Positions 8,840 through 17,756 are shown, counted from the stretch's first letter. The stretch is DNA of 64,000 nucleotides from Polycyclovorans algicola TG408 (GCF_000711245.1 NZ_JOMH01000001.1:3589214-3653213); one strand, 5' to 3'. Made by a program: numbers and translations. The notes: generated by a model not told the origin, from the sequence alone.

Positions 8840-9093
8840 TAGGCTCCCGCCCGCCCTTGCTTCAGGGGCTAGAGCATCGAGGAAGTCGGTACGGACTTGG
8901 CCGGCCAGAGGACACCGAAGGTCAATTTCGAGTGGACTTTGATCGTCTCACATTCACGATGACAAGCGGTGATAGTCGTAGTCATTCGTCGCGATCTTGT
9001 ACCGGATCGTCTTAATTTTTATGTTCATATATAACGGTTTACGACGTTCAAAGCCGTAACCCGCCTAACTGAATCAACTACAAGGTTCGGCTT
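8840..9093. other. Intergenic junction between accessory block and catabolic cluster
   Basis: This stretch holds no supportable gene. Its right end is AT-rich (TTAATTTTTATGTTCATATATAACGG near 9013-9038), unlike both neighbours, and could supply a promoter. The next gene lacks its first coding exons' worth of sequence (about 17 residues), so the break that removed them must lie here or at 9,093. The 10-mer GAATCAACTA at 9071-9080 also occurs inside the palindrome at 781-790. Confidence 0.5.
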
Positions 9094-10851
9094 ATGAACC
9101 TCAACCTGTCGATCCTGCTTGGCGACATGGGCGTTGACTTCATCACCGTCGAGCGCAACACGCAGCTCGCCAATCTGCCCAAGGCGCATTACCTGAACCA
9201 GCGCACCATGGAAATCCTGCGCCAGCACGGCGTGGCCGACGACATCTACGCCATGGGCACGCCGCCGGGTAACATGTCCCGCGCGATGTGGCTGACCACC
9301 TTGGGCGGTGACGGCCCGTTTGACCGCAAGGTCATCTTCGAGATGGACGGCATCGGCGGCACCGGCGATTCACAACGCGCCATCTACGACCGCGACAGCC
9401 CCTGCCGCAGCGCCAACCTGCCACTGATTCGCTCCGAACCCATCTTCAGGCGCCATGCCGATGCGCGCGCGCCGGACCGCCTGCGCTTCGGGCACGAAAT
9501 GCGGTCGTTCACCCAGGACACCGACGGCGTGACCGCCACCATTTGTGCACTCGAAACAGGCGAAGAATTCGAGGTTCGCGCCAAGTATCTGGTCGGCGCC
9601 GACGGTGGCCGCAGCATCGGCAAGACCCTGAACAACAAGATGGTCGGCCCGTCCGGCTTGGCCAAGAACGTCACGGTGCACTTCACTGCTGACCTGTCCA
9701 AGGTGCTGCTGGACGACCGCGTGATGCTGCACTTTTTTGTGCACCCGACCCGTCGGGGACCGCTGGCCAGTGGCGCGCTGGTGCCCGCCGGCGGCGATGA
9801 CGCCAAGTGGGGCCGCCACAGCAAGGAATGGATCTTCCACTTCATGGTCGCGCCCGATGACCCGACCCGCTTCGACGAGCCGACGGTGATTCAGCAGATC
9901 CGTGAACTGCTGAAGCTGCCCGACCTTGAGATGGACGTGCACAAGATCAGCCACTGGATGATCGAGGCGGTGCTGGCTGAAAAGTATCGCGTCGGCCGGG
10001 TGCTGATGGCCGGCGATTCTGTGCATCGCCACCCGCCGGCCTCAGGCCTGGGGCTCAACACCGGCATCCAGGATGCCCACAACCTGGCGTGGAAGCTGGC
10101 GCTGGTGACCCGCGGCCAGGCCGGTGACGGGCTGCTCGACAGCTACGAGCCCGAGCGCCGCCCCATTGGCTCATTCAATGTCGCCTGGGCGCTGTCGAGC
10201 TACTGGAATCATCTGCTCAGTGCTGCCTCGATCTTCGCGATTCACCCGGCCAACGTGTATGAGGCGGTGGGTCAGCCGGACGAAGACAACGAGATTTCCG
10301 GGCTGTTCGCCAAAACGCCAGACGGCCGCATGCGCCGCGCGCGGATGAACGAGGTCTTCATGACGCACCGCATCGAGATGTTCGATCACGATGTGGAGCT
10401 CGGATTCGTTTACGAGCAAGGCGCCATCGTGCCCGACGGCACGCCGACCCCGGATCGTGACCCCTGGGGCGGCGACTACCGACCCACGACGCGCCCGGGT
10501 CATCGTTTGCCACATGCCTGGCTGGAAATGGGCGGGCGGCGACGGTCCACACACGACCTGCTGGATGACCAGGCCAGCCTGCTGCTGATTGCCAATGCCG
10601 GTGGCCAGGCCTGGTGTGATGCCGCCTCGGCCGTGGCCAAGGACCTCAATATTTCGCTGCGTAGTGCCCGGATCGCGCCGGACGGCGACGCGCTCGACAC
10701 CGACCACACCTGGGCGACGCGCTCGCAGGTGGGTGACAGTGGCGCCGTGCTGGTGCGTCCCGATGGCATGGTGGCGTGGCGTGCTTCAAGCATCGGGTCG
10801 GACCCAGCGGCCGAACTGCGCAGTGCGCTGACCAACATCCTGAGTCGCTGA
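9094..10851 (+). CDS. FAD-dependent aromatic hydroxylase, N-terminally truncated
   Basis: This 585-residue protein is a close paralogue of the hydroxylase at 12000-13760 and belongs to the PheA/TfdB-like class A flavin monooxygenases. Those enzymes hydroxylate phenolic rings with NAD(P)H and O2. The second FAD motif (GDSVHRHPPASGLGLNTGIQ) and the C-terminal thioredoxin-like domain are present. The first about 17 residues are missing: alignment with the paralogue begins at LNLSILL, so the GxGxxG dinucleotide-binding loop is absent. An in-frame stop at 9070-9072 rules out an upstream start, and no other frame upstream encodes the loop. The protein is probably inactive unless another chain complements it. 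The Rieske gene follows closely. Confidence 0.85.
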   Translation: MNLNLSILLGDMGVDFITVERNTQLANLPKAHYLNQRTMEILRQHGVADDIYAMGTPPGNMSRAMWLTTLGGDGPFDRKVIFEMDGIGGTGDSQRAIYDRDSPCRSANLPLIRSEPIFRRHADARAPDRLRFGHEMRSFTQDTDGVTATICALETGEEFEVRAKYLVGADGGRSIGKTLNNKMVGPSGLAKNVTVHFTADLSKVLLDDRVMLHFFVHPTRRGPLASGALVPAGGDDAKWGRHSKEWIFHFMVAPDDPTRFDEPTVIQQIRELLKLPDLEMDVHKISHWMIEAVLAEKYRVGRVLMAGDSVHRHPPASGLGLNTGIQDAHNLAWKLALVTRGQAGDGLLDSYEPERRPIGSFNVAWALSSYWNHLLSAASIFAIHPANVYEAVGQPDEDNEISGLFAKTPDGRMRRARMNEVFMTHRIEMFDHDVELGFVYEQGAIVPDGTPTPDRDPWGGDYRPTTRPGHRLPHAWLEMGGRRRSTHDLLDDQASLLLIANAGGQAWCDAASAVAKDLNISLRSARIAPDGDALDTDHTWATRSQVGDSGAVLVRPDGMVAWRASSIGSDPAAELRSALTNILSR

Positions 10852-10865
10852 AGGGAGGAGTAGAA

Positions 10866-11978
10866 ATGGCTTCTGAAACCTATTTGCGCAACGCTTGGTA
10901 TGTCGCCGCTTGGTCCAGCGAGATCGGGCGCAGCCTTTTTGAACGCACCATTCTTGAGCAGCCGGTGCTGCTCTATCGACAGGAGAACGGTGAGGTTGCC
11001 GCGATCGGCAATGCCTGCCCGCACCGGCGCGCGCCGCTGTCGATGGGCAAGCTGATCGGCGACGTGGTGCAGTGTCCATACCACGGGCTGCGCTTCGATG
11101 CGTCTGGCGCCTGCGTGCTGAACCCGCACGGCGACGGAATGATTCCGCCGCGCATGCACACACCGCGCTTCGATGTGGTGGAGCGTCACGGACTGATCTG
11201 GCTCTGGTTTGGTGACGCCGACAAGGCCGATCCGGCCTTGATTCCCGATTTCTCCTGCCATCTCGATCCCGAGCTGGCCTTCGTCGGCGGCGTGATCGAG
11301 ATGAACGCCCACTACGAACTCATCACCGACAACCTGCTGGACCTGGCGCATGGCGAGTTTGTCCACGAGGGCCTGCTGTCCAGCCCGGCGATCACCCGCA
11401 GCAAACTCGAAACCATCCAGAAGGGCACCACCATCTGGTCAAACCGCTGGATGCCCGATGGCGAAGCCCTGCCCGCGCACGCCATGTTGTGGGACCAGTA
11501 CATCGCCGACAAACACTGCGATCAGTGGGCGTACATGCGCTGGGATGCGCCCGCGCACATGCTGCTGGACGTGGGCATCACCGGCCTGGGGCGTCCGCGC
11601 TCGGAAGGCGCCTGGGTCTACGGCACCGACATCCTGACGCCCAAGGACGCGACCACCACCTACTATTTCTGGGGCATCACCCGCGCCTACAAAACCGATG
11701 ATCCGGCAGCCGGAGAACTCTGGCGCCAGGTTATCAAGGGCGCCTTCGAGGGCCAGGACCAGGTGGTCATCGAGGCGCAGCAGCGCATGCTCGGCACGAC
11801 GGCGTTCGACGACGCCAAACCCGTGCTGTTCGCGTCTGACGTCGCCGCGCAACGGGCCCGCAAGCTGCTGGCCAAGCTCCTCACCGACCAGGTGACGCCG
11901 ACACCCGACAACGCCCCTTTGCGCGAATTGCGCAATACCGTCGGCGACACGCGGGCGCCCGTTCTTCCCGTTGTCTGA
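10866..11978 (+). CDS. Rieske non-heme iron oxygenase, VanA/DdmC O-demethylase-like
   Basis: The 370-residue oxygenase starts at the ATG at 10866 behind a strong GGGAGGAG ribosome-binding site. An upstream in-frame extension is rejected because it overlaps the previous gene. The Rieske [2Fe-2S] ligands are Cys51-x-His53 and Cys70-x2-His73. The mononuclear iron site is in DNLLDLAHGEFVH. Overall it resembles vanillate and dicamba O-demethylase oxygenases, which remove methyl groups from aryl ethers as formaldehyde. These need a separate ferredoxin/reductase (VanB type), and none is encoded nearby. With flanking ring hydroxylases it likely converts a methoxylated aromatic to a phenol that is then hydroxylated. 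The substrate cannot be read from sequence. Confidence 0.88.
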   Translation: MASETYLRNAWYVAAWSSEIGRSLFERTILEQPVLLYRQENGEVAAIGNACPHRRAPLSMGKLIGDVVQCPYHGLRFDASGACVLNPHGDGMIPPRMHTPRFDVVERHGLIWLWFGDADKADPALIPDFSCHLDPELAFVGGVIEMNAHYELITDNLLDLAHGEFVHEGLLSSPAITRSKLETIQKGTTIWSNRWMPDGEALPAHAMLWDQYIADKHCDQWAYMRWDAPAHMLLDVGITGLGRPRSEGAWVYGTDILTPKDATTTYYFWGITRAYKTDDPAAGELWRQVIKGAFEGQDQVVIEAQQRMLGTTAFDDAKPVLFASDVAAQRARKLLAKLLTDQVTPTPDNAPLRELRNTVGDTRAPVLPVV

Positions 11979-11999
11979 TCTTTCTCAAGGTTCCCAGTC

Positions 12000-13760
12000 A
12001 TGAACACCCTCGAAACTCCGGTCCTTATCTGCGGCGGCGGCGGCTCCGGCCTCAGCCTGTCAACTTTTCTGTCTGCCCAGGGCATCGCGTCCATCCTCGT
12101 CGAGCGGCATGACAGCACGTCGCATCTGCCCAAGGCGCACTACCTCAATCAGCGCACCATGGAGATCTTCCGCGAGTACGGCATTGCCGATGAGATCTAC
12201 AAACAGGGCACGCCGATGGAGAACATGGGCTGCGTGGCGTGGCTCACCTCGCTGGGCGGCGACGGCCCGCTGGACCGCAAGACCATTTACAAGATGGACG
12301 CCTTTGGCGGCGGCTCGACCGCGCCGACCTATGAAGCCGACAGCCCGGCACGCTCCGGCAACCTGCCGCTGATCCGGCTTGAGCCGGTGCTGCGCCAGTT
12401 TGCCGAGAAGAACCCGATTGGCAGCCTCCGCTTCAGCCACGAATTGCTGTCGTTCGAGCAGGATGCCGACGGCGTGACCTCGCGCGTCAAGAACCTCAAG
12501 ACCGGTGAAGAGTTCGAGGTCCGCTCGCAGTATCTGGTGGGCGCCGATCGCGGCCGCACCATTGGCCCGAAACTCGGCATCGAACTGCAGGGCGCCACCA
12601 ATCTGATCGACATGGTCGCCACCCACATGAGTGCCGATTTCTCGAAGCACATCGACGACGATTCGCCGCTGATCCGCTGGTTCATCAACCCGGAAGGTGG
12701 CGGCGGCTGGAACAGCGGCGCGATGGTGGCGATGGGGCCGAATCACTGGGACCGTCGCTCCGAGGAATGGGTGTTTCACTTCGCTTTCCGCCCCGACGAC
12801 CCGGAGTTTGACGAGTCATTGATCGCGCCGCGCATTCGCGATCTGTTGAAGCTGCCCGAACTCGACATCAAGGTGCACAAGGTCAGCCACTGGATCGTCG
12901 AGGCAGTGCTCGCCAATCACTACGGTAGCGGCCGCTGCGTGGTCATCGGCGACGCGGCGCACCGGCACCCGCCCACCAGCGGTCTGGGGCTCAACTCCGG
13001 CATTCAGGACGCCCACAACCTCGCCTGGAAACTGGCAGCGCTGGTGCGCGGTGAAGCCGGTCCGGAACTGCTGGCAACCTACGAGCAGGAACGCCGCCCC
13101 GTGGCCGAGCGCAACACCAAGTGGGCCCTGTTCACCTTCATGAACCACTTCGTCACCGATGCCGGCTTCGGCCTGATTGCCGGCGCGCCGCCGGAAGTGA
13201 ACGCCGCCGCATTCCACATGATCATGTCACCGTCCTACGAGGGCGACTGGGCGCGGGCACGGATGCACGAGGTGGTGCAAACCCAGCGCATGGAATTCCA
13301 GGCGCACGATCTGGAACTTGGCTTCTCCTACGACAGCGCCGCCGTTGTGGCCGATGGCACCGACGCCCCACCACGTGCGCCGATGGGGGATGTCTACACC
13401 CCGACCACGCGCCCGGGGCACCGCCTGCCGCACGCCTGGGTCACGGTGCAGGGCAAGCGCCAGTCCACGCATGACTTGTGCGGCCGCGGGCGCCATGTGC
13501 TCATCACCGGTGCCAACGGCAAGGCCTGGAACGCCGCCGCCGGGGCTGCCGCCAAAGCGCTGGGCGTGCCGGTTGAGGTCGTCGTCATCGATGCCGTGGC
13601 TGACCCGGACGGCACGTGGGCGGCGCTGCGTGGCATTGCCGACGACGGAGCGCTGCTGGTGCGACCCGACACGCATGTCGGCTGGCGCAGTGTCGGCAGC
13701 CCGGCCGCCCCCGGTGCGGCCTTGACCGACGCCCTGCGCGGTATTCTGGCGCGCACCTGA
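12000..13760 (+). CDS. FAD-dependent aromatic hydroxylase (PheA/TfdB-like)
   Basis: This is the intact copy, at 586 residues. The N-terminal FAD loop is LICGGGGSGLSLS (residues 9-21). Next come the LPKAHYLNQRTMEIF substrate-domain signature and the second FAD/ribose motif GDAAHRHPPTSGLGLNSG near residue 318. A C-terminal thioredoxin-like domain typical of phenol-hydroxylase-like enzymes completes the protein. It should add a hydroxyl group to a phenolic ring using NAD(P)H and O2. It begins 21 bases after the Rieske gene and is probably co-transcribed with it. The tandem paralogue at 9094 suggests a duplication whose first copy has lost its front end. Confidence 0.9.
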   Translation: MNTLETPVLICGGGGSGLSLSTFLSAQGIASILVERHDSTSHLPKAHYLNQRTMEIFREYGIADEIYKQGTPMENMGCVAWLTSLGGDGPLDRKTIYKMDAFGGGSTAPTYEADSPARSGNLPLIRLEPVLRQFAEKNPIGSLRFSHELLSFEQDADGVTSRVKNLKTGEEFEVRSQYLVGADRGRTIGPKLGIELQGATNLIDMVATHMSADFSKHIDDDSPLIRWFINPEGGGGWNSGAMVAMGPNHWDRRSEEWVFHFAFRPDDPEFDESLIAPRIRDLLKLPELDIKVHKVSHWIVEAVLANHYGSGRCVVIGDAAHRHPPTSGLGLNSGIQDAHNLAWKLAALVRGEAGPELLATYEQERRPVAERNTKWALFTFMNHFVTDAGFGLIAGAPPEVNAAAFHMIMSPSYEGDWARARMHEVVQTQRMEFQAHDLELGFSYDSAAVVADGTDAPPRAPMGDVYTPTTRPGHRLPHAWVTVQGKRQSTHDLCGRGRHVLITGANGKAWNAAAGAAAKALGVPVEVVVIDAVADPDGTWAALRGIADDGALLVRPDTHVGWRSVGSPAAPGAALTDALRGILART

Positions 13761-13877
13761 TGCGGGCTTCGGGCGTCACCCGGCGGGCATACAGCCGTCT
13801 GTCCGTACCGGGTGTGCCTCGTACCCCTCACGCCCAGAACCGCCACGCGACCCGCCTGCCATCAAGATCACGCTGAC

Positions 13878-14624
13878 GTGCCCGACAAATTGCCAAACGC
13901 CCCCGACGCTGCCGCCAAGCCGGCGCGCGTCGCGAAGAAAAAAACCAACGCGCGTGGCCGCCGCCAGAGCCACGCCACGCGCCTGCCCGGCAAATCAACC
14001 GTGGCGGTCACGCGCGCACCCGGCAATCGCAGCGCCGCAGTGCGTGAGGGCATCCTGCATGCCGCCGTCGAATGCTTCGGCGCCTTTGGTTACGCCGGCA
14101 CCTCGACGCGCGCCGTCGCCGAGCGCGCGGCGGTCAGCCACCCCCTGCTGATCTATCACTTCGCATCGAAGGACCAACTGTGGCTCAGCGCCATGGAGGA
14201 CCTGATCGGGCGTTACCAAAGGGGCCTTGAGGCGCGAATCTCCAGCGTTCCCGACGACGACCCGGTCGGAAAACTGCGCGCCTTCGTCGAGCACTTCGTC
14301 GAGTTCTCGGCCCGCACCCCGCAACTGCACCGCATCATGACCCAGCAGAGCACCCAGGGCAGCGATCGCATCAAGTGGCTGATCGACAACTACCTGCGCG
14401 ACTCCTTCGCAACCGTGTGCGGGCTCATCGAGCACGCCCAACGGGATGGGGCGATTCGAGCGGGCGATCCGGCGCGTTTGTACTACGCGGTGATTGGCCT
14501 GGCGGGCACCTTGTTCGCGGTGTCCAGCGAGTTCCGCATCCTGACCGGCAAGAATGTCTTTGCAGCCGAAGAGTTGCGGCAGACCGTGGACCTGATCTTC
14601 GACTTTCTGCTGATTCCGCACTAA
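13878..14624 (+). CDS. TetR/AcrR-family transcriptional regulator
   Basis: After a long basic, Ala/Lys/Arg-rich leader, a typical TetR helix-turn-helix is seen: AAVREGILHAAVECFGAFGY, then GTSTRAVAERAAVSHPLLIYHF, then SKDQLWLSAMEDL. The C-terminal ligand-binding half is all-helical and ends FDFLLIPH. The start is uncertain. I chose the GTG at 13878; another GTG at 13812 would extend the leader. It lies 117 bases after the hydroxylase gene and is the obvious candidate to control the aromatic cluster. The unusually long basic N-terminus may add non-specific DNA contacts. Confidence 0.85.
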   Translation: MPDKLPNAPDAAAKPARVAKKKTNARGRRQSHATRLPGKSTVAVTRAPGNRSAAVREGILHAAVECFGAFGYAGTSTRAVAERAAVSHPLLIYHFASKDQLWLSAMEDLIGRYQRGLEARISSVPDDDPVGKLRAFVEHFVEFSARTPQLHRIMTQQSTQGSDRIKWLIDNYLRDSFATVCGLIEHAQRDGAIRAGDPARLYYAVIGLAGTLFAVSSEFRILTGKNVFAAEELRQTVDLIFDFLLIPH

Positions 14625-14773
14625 CACCAACCGATCCAAGTTGAGGGCGTGCGACTGTTCATATCGTCCTTTGTGCAGTTCGATCCGTTCGAAAGTGGGT
14701 TTCACACTGGAGGCCTCAACGCCTCCGGAAACCGGCTCCGAGCCTTGTCTAAACTAGGGCAAGGCGGTCTTGA

Positions 14774-16021
14774 TCACGCAGCGATCGCGGGATTCAGGGT
14801 CTCCCGCATGCGCAGTGCCGCGAGCAGTCCCGACAGCGCGGTCAGCGCAGCGACAACCCATAGCGCCGCACCAATACCGAAGGCGTCTGCCGTGAAACCG
14901 GCCAACAGAGCACCGACGGCGTACCCCAAATCACGCCATAGTCGATAGACGCCGACAGCCGATGCGCGCCACGTGGGATGGGCCACGTCGCCGATCGCGG
15001 CCAACAGCGTCGGGTAGACCATCGCGGTGCCGATGCCAAGCAGGACGCCACCGGACGCGAAGCCGGCGAAGTCGGCCGTCAGCGCCGTCACGGCAATGCC
15101 AGCCGCCTGAACCCACATACCGGAGACGATCAGCCACTTGCGACCCACGCGATCGGACAAGGCACCGGTGAAAATCTGCGCCATGCCCCACACCGCCGGA
15201 TAGATCGCGGCAAGCCAGCCCACCTGTGACAGCGTCATGCCCGCCGCCACGAACACCAGCGGGAACAGGCCCCAGGCCATGCCGTCATTGAGATTGTTCA
15301 CCAGGCCGGCCTGACTGACGCTCGACAGGTTCCGATCGACAAGCGATGTCCGGATAAAGATTTCGCGCTGAGACAAGGCGTCTGCGGCGCCAGCATGGGC
15401 GCTTAATTTCGCCTCATGGGCCACGTAATGCCGAGTCTCGCGAACGGCGAACACGGATAGCAACAGGCCCGCAGCCACGTAGACGACGCCGAGATAGAAG
15501 GGCTCCGGTCTGAGTCCGTACTGTGCGGCAAACCATCCGGTGGCCAGCGCGCTACCGGCAACGGCGAAGTACCCCGCAAATTCGTTGAGGCCCATCGCCA
15601 GGCCCCGTTGCTCGGGGCCGACCAGATCGATCTTCATAATCACCGTGGTCGACCAGGTCAGGCCCTGACTGACGCCGAGCAGCACGTTGGCGGCCACGAT
15701 CCAGTTCCAGTCCGGCGCCCACATCAAGACGAAGGGCACAGGGATCGCCACCAGCCATCCGCCGACAAGGACATGCTTGCGGCCGTACCGGTCGGAGAGC
15801 CGCCCGGCGAAGTAATTGGTCAGGGCCTTGGTGATGCCAAACACCACGATGAACGAAAGGATCGCAGCGCGCGCCGCGATATCAAACTCCTGCTCGGCAA
15901 TGGCCGGCAGGATGCTGCGCTCAAGGCCCACCATTGCGCCGACAAAGGCGTTGACGAGCACCAGCAGTGAAAACTGGCCGAGGTTCTCGCGCAGCCCGAG
16001 ATGGATCGTCGGTGTCGTCAC
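14774..16021 (-). CDS. Major facilitator superfamily transporter
   Basis: The 415-residue protein has about twelve hydrophobic helices and the MFS loop 2-3 signature GRLSDRYGRKHVLVGG, repeated in the second half as GALSDRVGRKWLIVSG. It should be an inner-membrane secondary transporter. Its start is five bases from the stop of the metallo-hydrolase gene, so it is the last gene of the sulfur-related operon. Export or uptake of a sulfur compound or a small acid is an inference from context only. Confidence 0.88.
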   Translation of the reverse strand: MTTPTIHLGLRENLGQFSLLVLVNAFVGAMVGLERSILPAIAEQEFDIAARAAILSFIVVFGITKALTNYFAGRLSDRYGRKHVLVGGWLVAIPVPFVLMWAPDWNWIVAANVLLGVSQGLTWSTTVIMKIDLVGPEQRGLAMGLNEFAGYFAVAGSALATGWFAAQYGLRPEPFYLGVVYVAAGLLLSVFAVRETRHYVAHEAKLSAHAGAADALSQREIFIRTSLVDRNLSSVSQAGLVNNLNDGMAWGLFPLVFVAAGMTLSQVGWLAAIYPAVWGMAQIFTGALSDRVGRKWLIVSGMWVQAAGIAVTALTADFAGFASGGVLLGIGTAMVYPTLLAAIGDVAHPTWRASAVGVYRLWRDLGYAVGALLAGFTADAFGIGAALWVVAALTALSGLLAALRMRETLNPAIAA

Positions 16022-16025
16022 GGCC

Positions 16026-16763
16026 CTAACTCATGAGCCCAAGGTTGGTCCGCACGATGGCATCCATGTCGGCTGGGCGCGGGGGAATGTTCTGCGTCAG
16101 GTGTTCGATAAAGGCCGCCTTGTCGAGTGCGAGGGCCGGATTCCAGCGCTTCTCGAAGCCCAGCGTTGACGACGGCTTTCCGGACAGGCCCGCGCCGCAG
16201 GCGCTGCCGGCCTGATGCCCGGGGAAAATCTCCACCTCGTCCGGCAGCGTCAGCAACTTCGAGTGAAGGCTGTCGTAGAGCACGCCGGCAAACTCCCGCT
16301 CGCGCCCCGCCAAATCCGGGCGGCCGACAGAGCCGACGAAGAGCGTATCGCCGGTGACCACGAACCACGGAGCATCGCCCCTTCGCAGATCGGTGACCAG
16401 CAAGCTGACGCTCTCGGGCGTGTGCCCGGGCGTGTGAAGGACACGGATCCTGGTGTTTCCCACATCGAGTTCCTGTTCATCGTGAAGCGGCTCGAACGGG
16501 ATCCTGGCCGCCGGACGGGCAGCCTCATGCAGGCAGTAAGGTGCGCCGACCGCTTTGGCCAAGGCAGGGCCACCGGAAAGGTGATCGGCATGGACGTGGG
16601 TATCGATCACGTAGTTGATCGGCACGCCGGCTCGCTGAGCCTCGGCAATAAACCACGCCTCGTCGCCTGCCACCACGTCAACGGCCACTGATCGGCCCTG
16701 ACCGGCGCAGCCGAAGAAGTACGACAGGGCGGCATCTTTGGCGGCCAACTGCTTGAAGAACAT
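16026..16763 (-). CDS. Metallo-beta-lactamase-fold hydrolase, persulfide-dioxygenase-like
   Basis: The chosen start (ATG at 16763, protein beginning MFFKQL) has an AGGAGT ribosome-binding site and matches the usual N-terminus of this family, giving 245 residues. The metal-binding motif THVHADHLSG, then TPGHTPESVSLLV, VVTGDTLFVGSVGRPDL and IFPGHQAGSACG are all present. This is the pattern of ETHE1/Blh-like enzymes that oxidise glutathione persulfide or related thiols. The frame is open a further 25 residues upstream, but those residues (containing GTCMDARGLTE) are the tail of a decayed DsrE gene. Neighbours (ArsR-rhodanese, DsrE remnant) support a role in reactive sulfur handling. Confidence 0.85.
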   Translation of the reverse strand: MFFKQLAAKDAALSYFFGCAGQGRSVAVDVVAGDEAWFIAEAQRAGVPINYVIDTHVHADHLSGGPALAKAVGAPYCLHEAARPAARIPFEPLHDEQELDVGNTRIRVLHTPGHTPESVSLLVTDLRRGDAPWFVVTGDTLFVGSVGRPDLAGREREFAGVLYDSLHSKLLTLPDEVEIFPGHQAGSACGAGLSGKPSSTLGFEKRWNPALALDKAAFIEHLTQNIPPRPADMDAIVRTNLGLMS

Positions 16764-16765
16764 CG

Positions 16766-17046
16766 TCGTGACTCCTAGCGCCTGTTCGGTGAGGCCGCGC
16801 GCGTCCATGCACGTCCCGCGGAGGGCGATTTCCGCCATATGCGACCTGCTTGCGCGGCAACTGAACGTTGTCGATACCCACCGGGACCTTCTGCCTGGCT
16901 TTCGCGCCGATCGCGGCTTCCGCTGTCAAAAAGGTCCGTCACTGCTGCTCGTCCTTGGCCGGCAGTGCGGCAGCCAAGCGCAGCGAGTCGTCGGCGCGTT
17001 CGTTGCCATGGGGCGCGTCACTGATGGTGAACAGGGTCTCGCTCAT
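16766..17046 (-). pseudogene. Decayed DsrE-family gene
   Basis: Reading from an ATG at 17046, the first 35 codons give MSETLFTISDAPHGNERADD and LRLAAALPAKDE, the typical start of a small DsrE-like sulfur-relay protein. A TGA at 16941-16939 then interrupts it. The same frame continues after the stop with family-like sequence (AAIGAKARQKVPVGIDNVQL). A shift of frame near 16,838 yields the family's GTCMDARGLTE tail, now in frame with the hydrolase gene. The ATG overlaps the stop of the ArsR-rhodanese gene (ATGA), so it was once translationally coupled. One stop and one frameshift suggest a pseudogene, though sequencing error is possible. Confidence 0.75.
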
Positions 17047-17729
17047 TGCACGCCGCCAGCAGTGGCCGACAATGACTCAAGGGGAAGACCGGCGGCTCGC
17101 CATTCACTGACGCCATCCGTGATCTTGCGCACGCGGTAGCCGCGGGCCCTGAGGAGCGCAACCGCTTCCTCGGCGAACAGGCAAAAAGGGCCACGGCAGT
17201 ACGCGACGATCTCGCGGCTCTTGGGCAGGTCGGAGAGACGCTGCGCGAGTTCACTGACTGGGATCGATCGCGCATGCGGCAGGTGAGCCGTCTCGTATTC
17301 CGTAGCCGGCCTGACATCGATGATGATCACGTCGCCTCGACGCGCCTGCTCCAGAAGCGCTTTGCGCCCGACCGGTGCCAGATGCTCCGGGTCGGCCTTC
17401 ATCTCATTCAGGGCATGTTGCAGCTCCAGCAGATTCTGCTCGGCCACCTGCCGCAAATGGACCAAAAGGCCGGACACGTCGCTGCCGTTGAGTCGATAAA
17501 CGACGTTTTTGCCCTCGCGCCGGGTCAACACCAGACGAGCCTGCCGCAATGCCTTCAAATGCGCGCTCGTGAGCTTCACATCGACCGACAGCTCCGCGGC
17601 CAGCATCTCGACGGTCTTTTCACTCTGGCCAAGCAACTCCAGCAGCTCCAGCCGCTTGGGACTCGATACCGCCTTCCCGATCCTCGCCACCTGCTCGTAC
17701 AGGAGGTCCTTGAGTTCTCGCTTCTTCAT
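17043..17729 (-). CDS. ArsR-family regulator fused to a rhodanese domain
   Basis: The 228-residue protein joins a winged-helix ArsR domain to a single rhodanese domain. The ArsR half is about residues 10-105 (SSPKRLELLELLGQSEKTVE, SVDVKLTSAHLKALRQARLV). The rhodanese half is about residues 120-215 (DVIIIDVRPATEYETAHLPH, active-site loop YCRGPFC). The catalytic Cys sits in CRGPFC, a loop with a second Cys. Such fusions sense persulfide or other reactive sulfur through the rhodanese Cys and derepress their own operon. A perfect 8-base dyad lies six bases upstream of the start. Downstream genes are a DsrE remnant, a persulfide-dioxygenase-like hydrolase and an MFS transporter. Confidence 0.93.
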   Translation of the reverse strand: MKKRELKDLLYEQVARIGKAVSSPKRLELLELLGQSEKTVEMLAAELSVDVKLTSAHLKALRQARLVLTRREGKNVVYRLNGSDVSGLLVHLRQVAEQNLLELQHALNEMKADPEHLAPVGRKALLEQARRGDVIIIDVRPATEYETAHLPHARSIPVSELAQRLSDLPKSREIVAYCRGPFCLFAEEAVALLRARGYRVRKITDGVSEWRAAGLPLESLSATAGGVQ

Positions 17730-17734
17730 TCAAT

Positions 17735-17756
17735 CAATCTAACGATTATTAGATTG
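17735..17756. promoter_or_regulatory. Palindromic operator, probably for the ArsR-rhodanese regulator
   Basis: CAATCTAA (17735-17742) and TTAGATTG (17749-17756) form a perfect 8-base inverted repeat around a 6-base AT-rich centre. It lies just upstream of the ArsR-rhodanese start at 17729. ArsR proteins bind dyads of this size over their own promoters, so autoregulation is the natural reading. Confidence 0.75.

Noticed and set aside
1..9000. Prophage or conjugative element in the left block
   Set aside because: No capsid, portal, terminase, relaxase or type IV secretion gene is present; only the recombinase and toxin-antitoxin modules support mobility.
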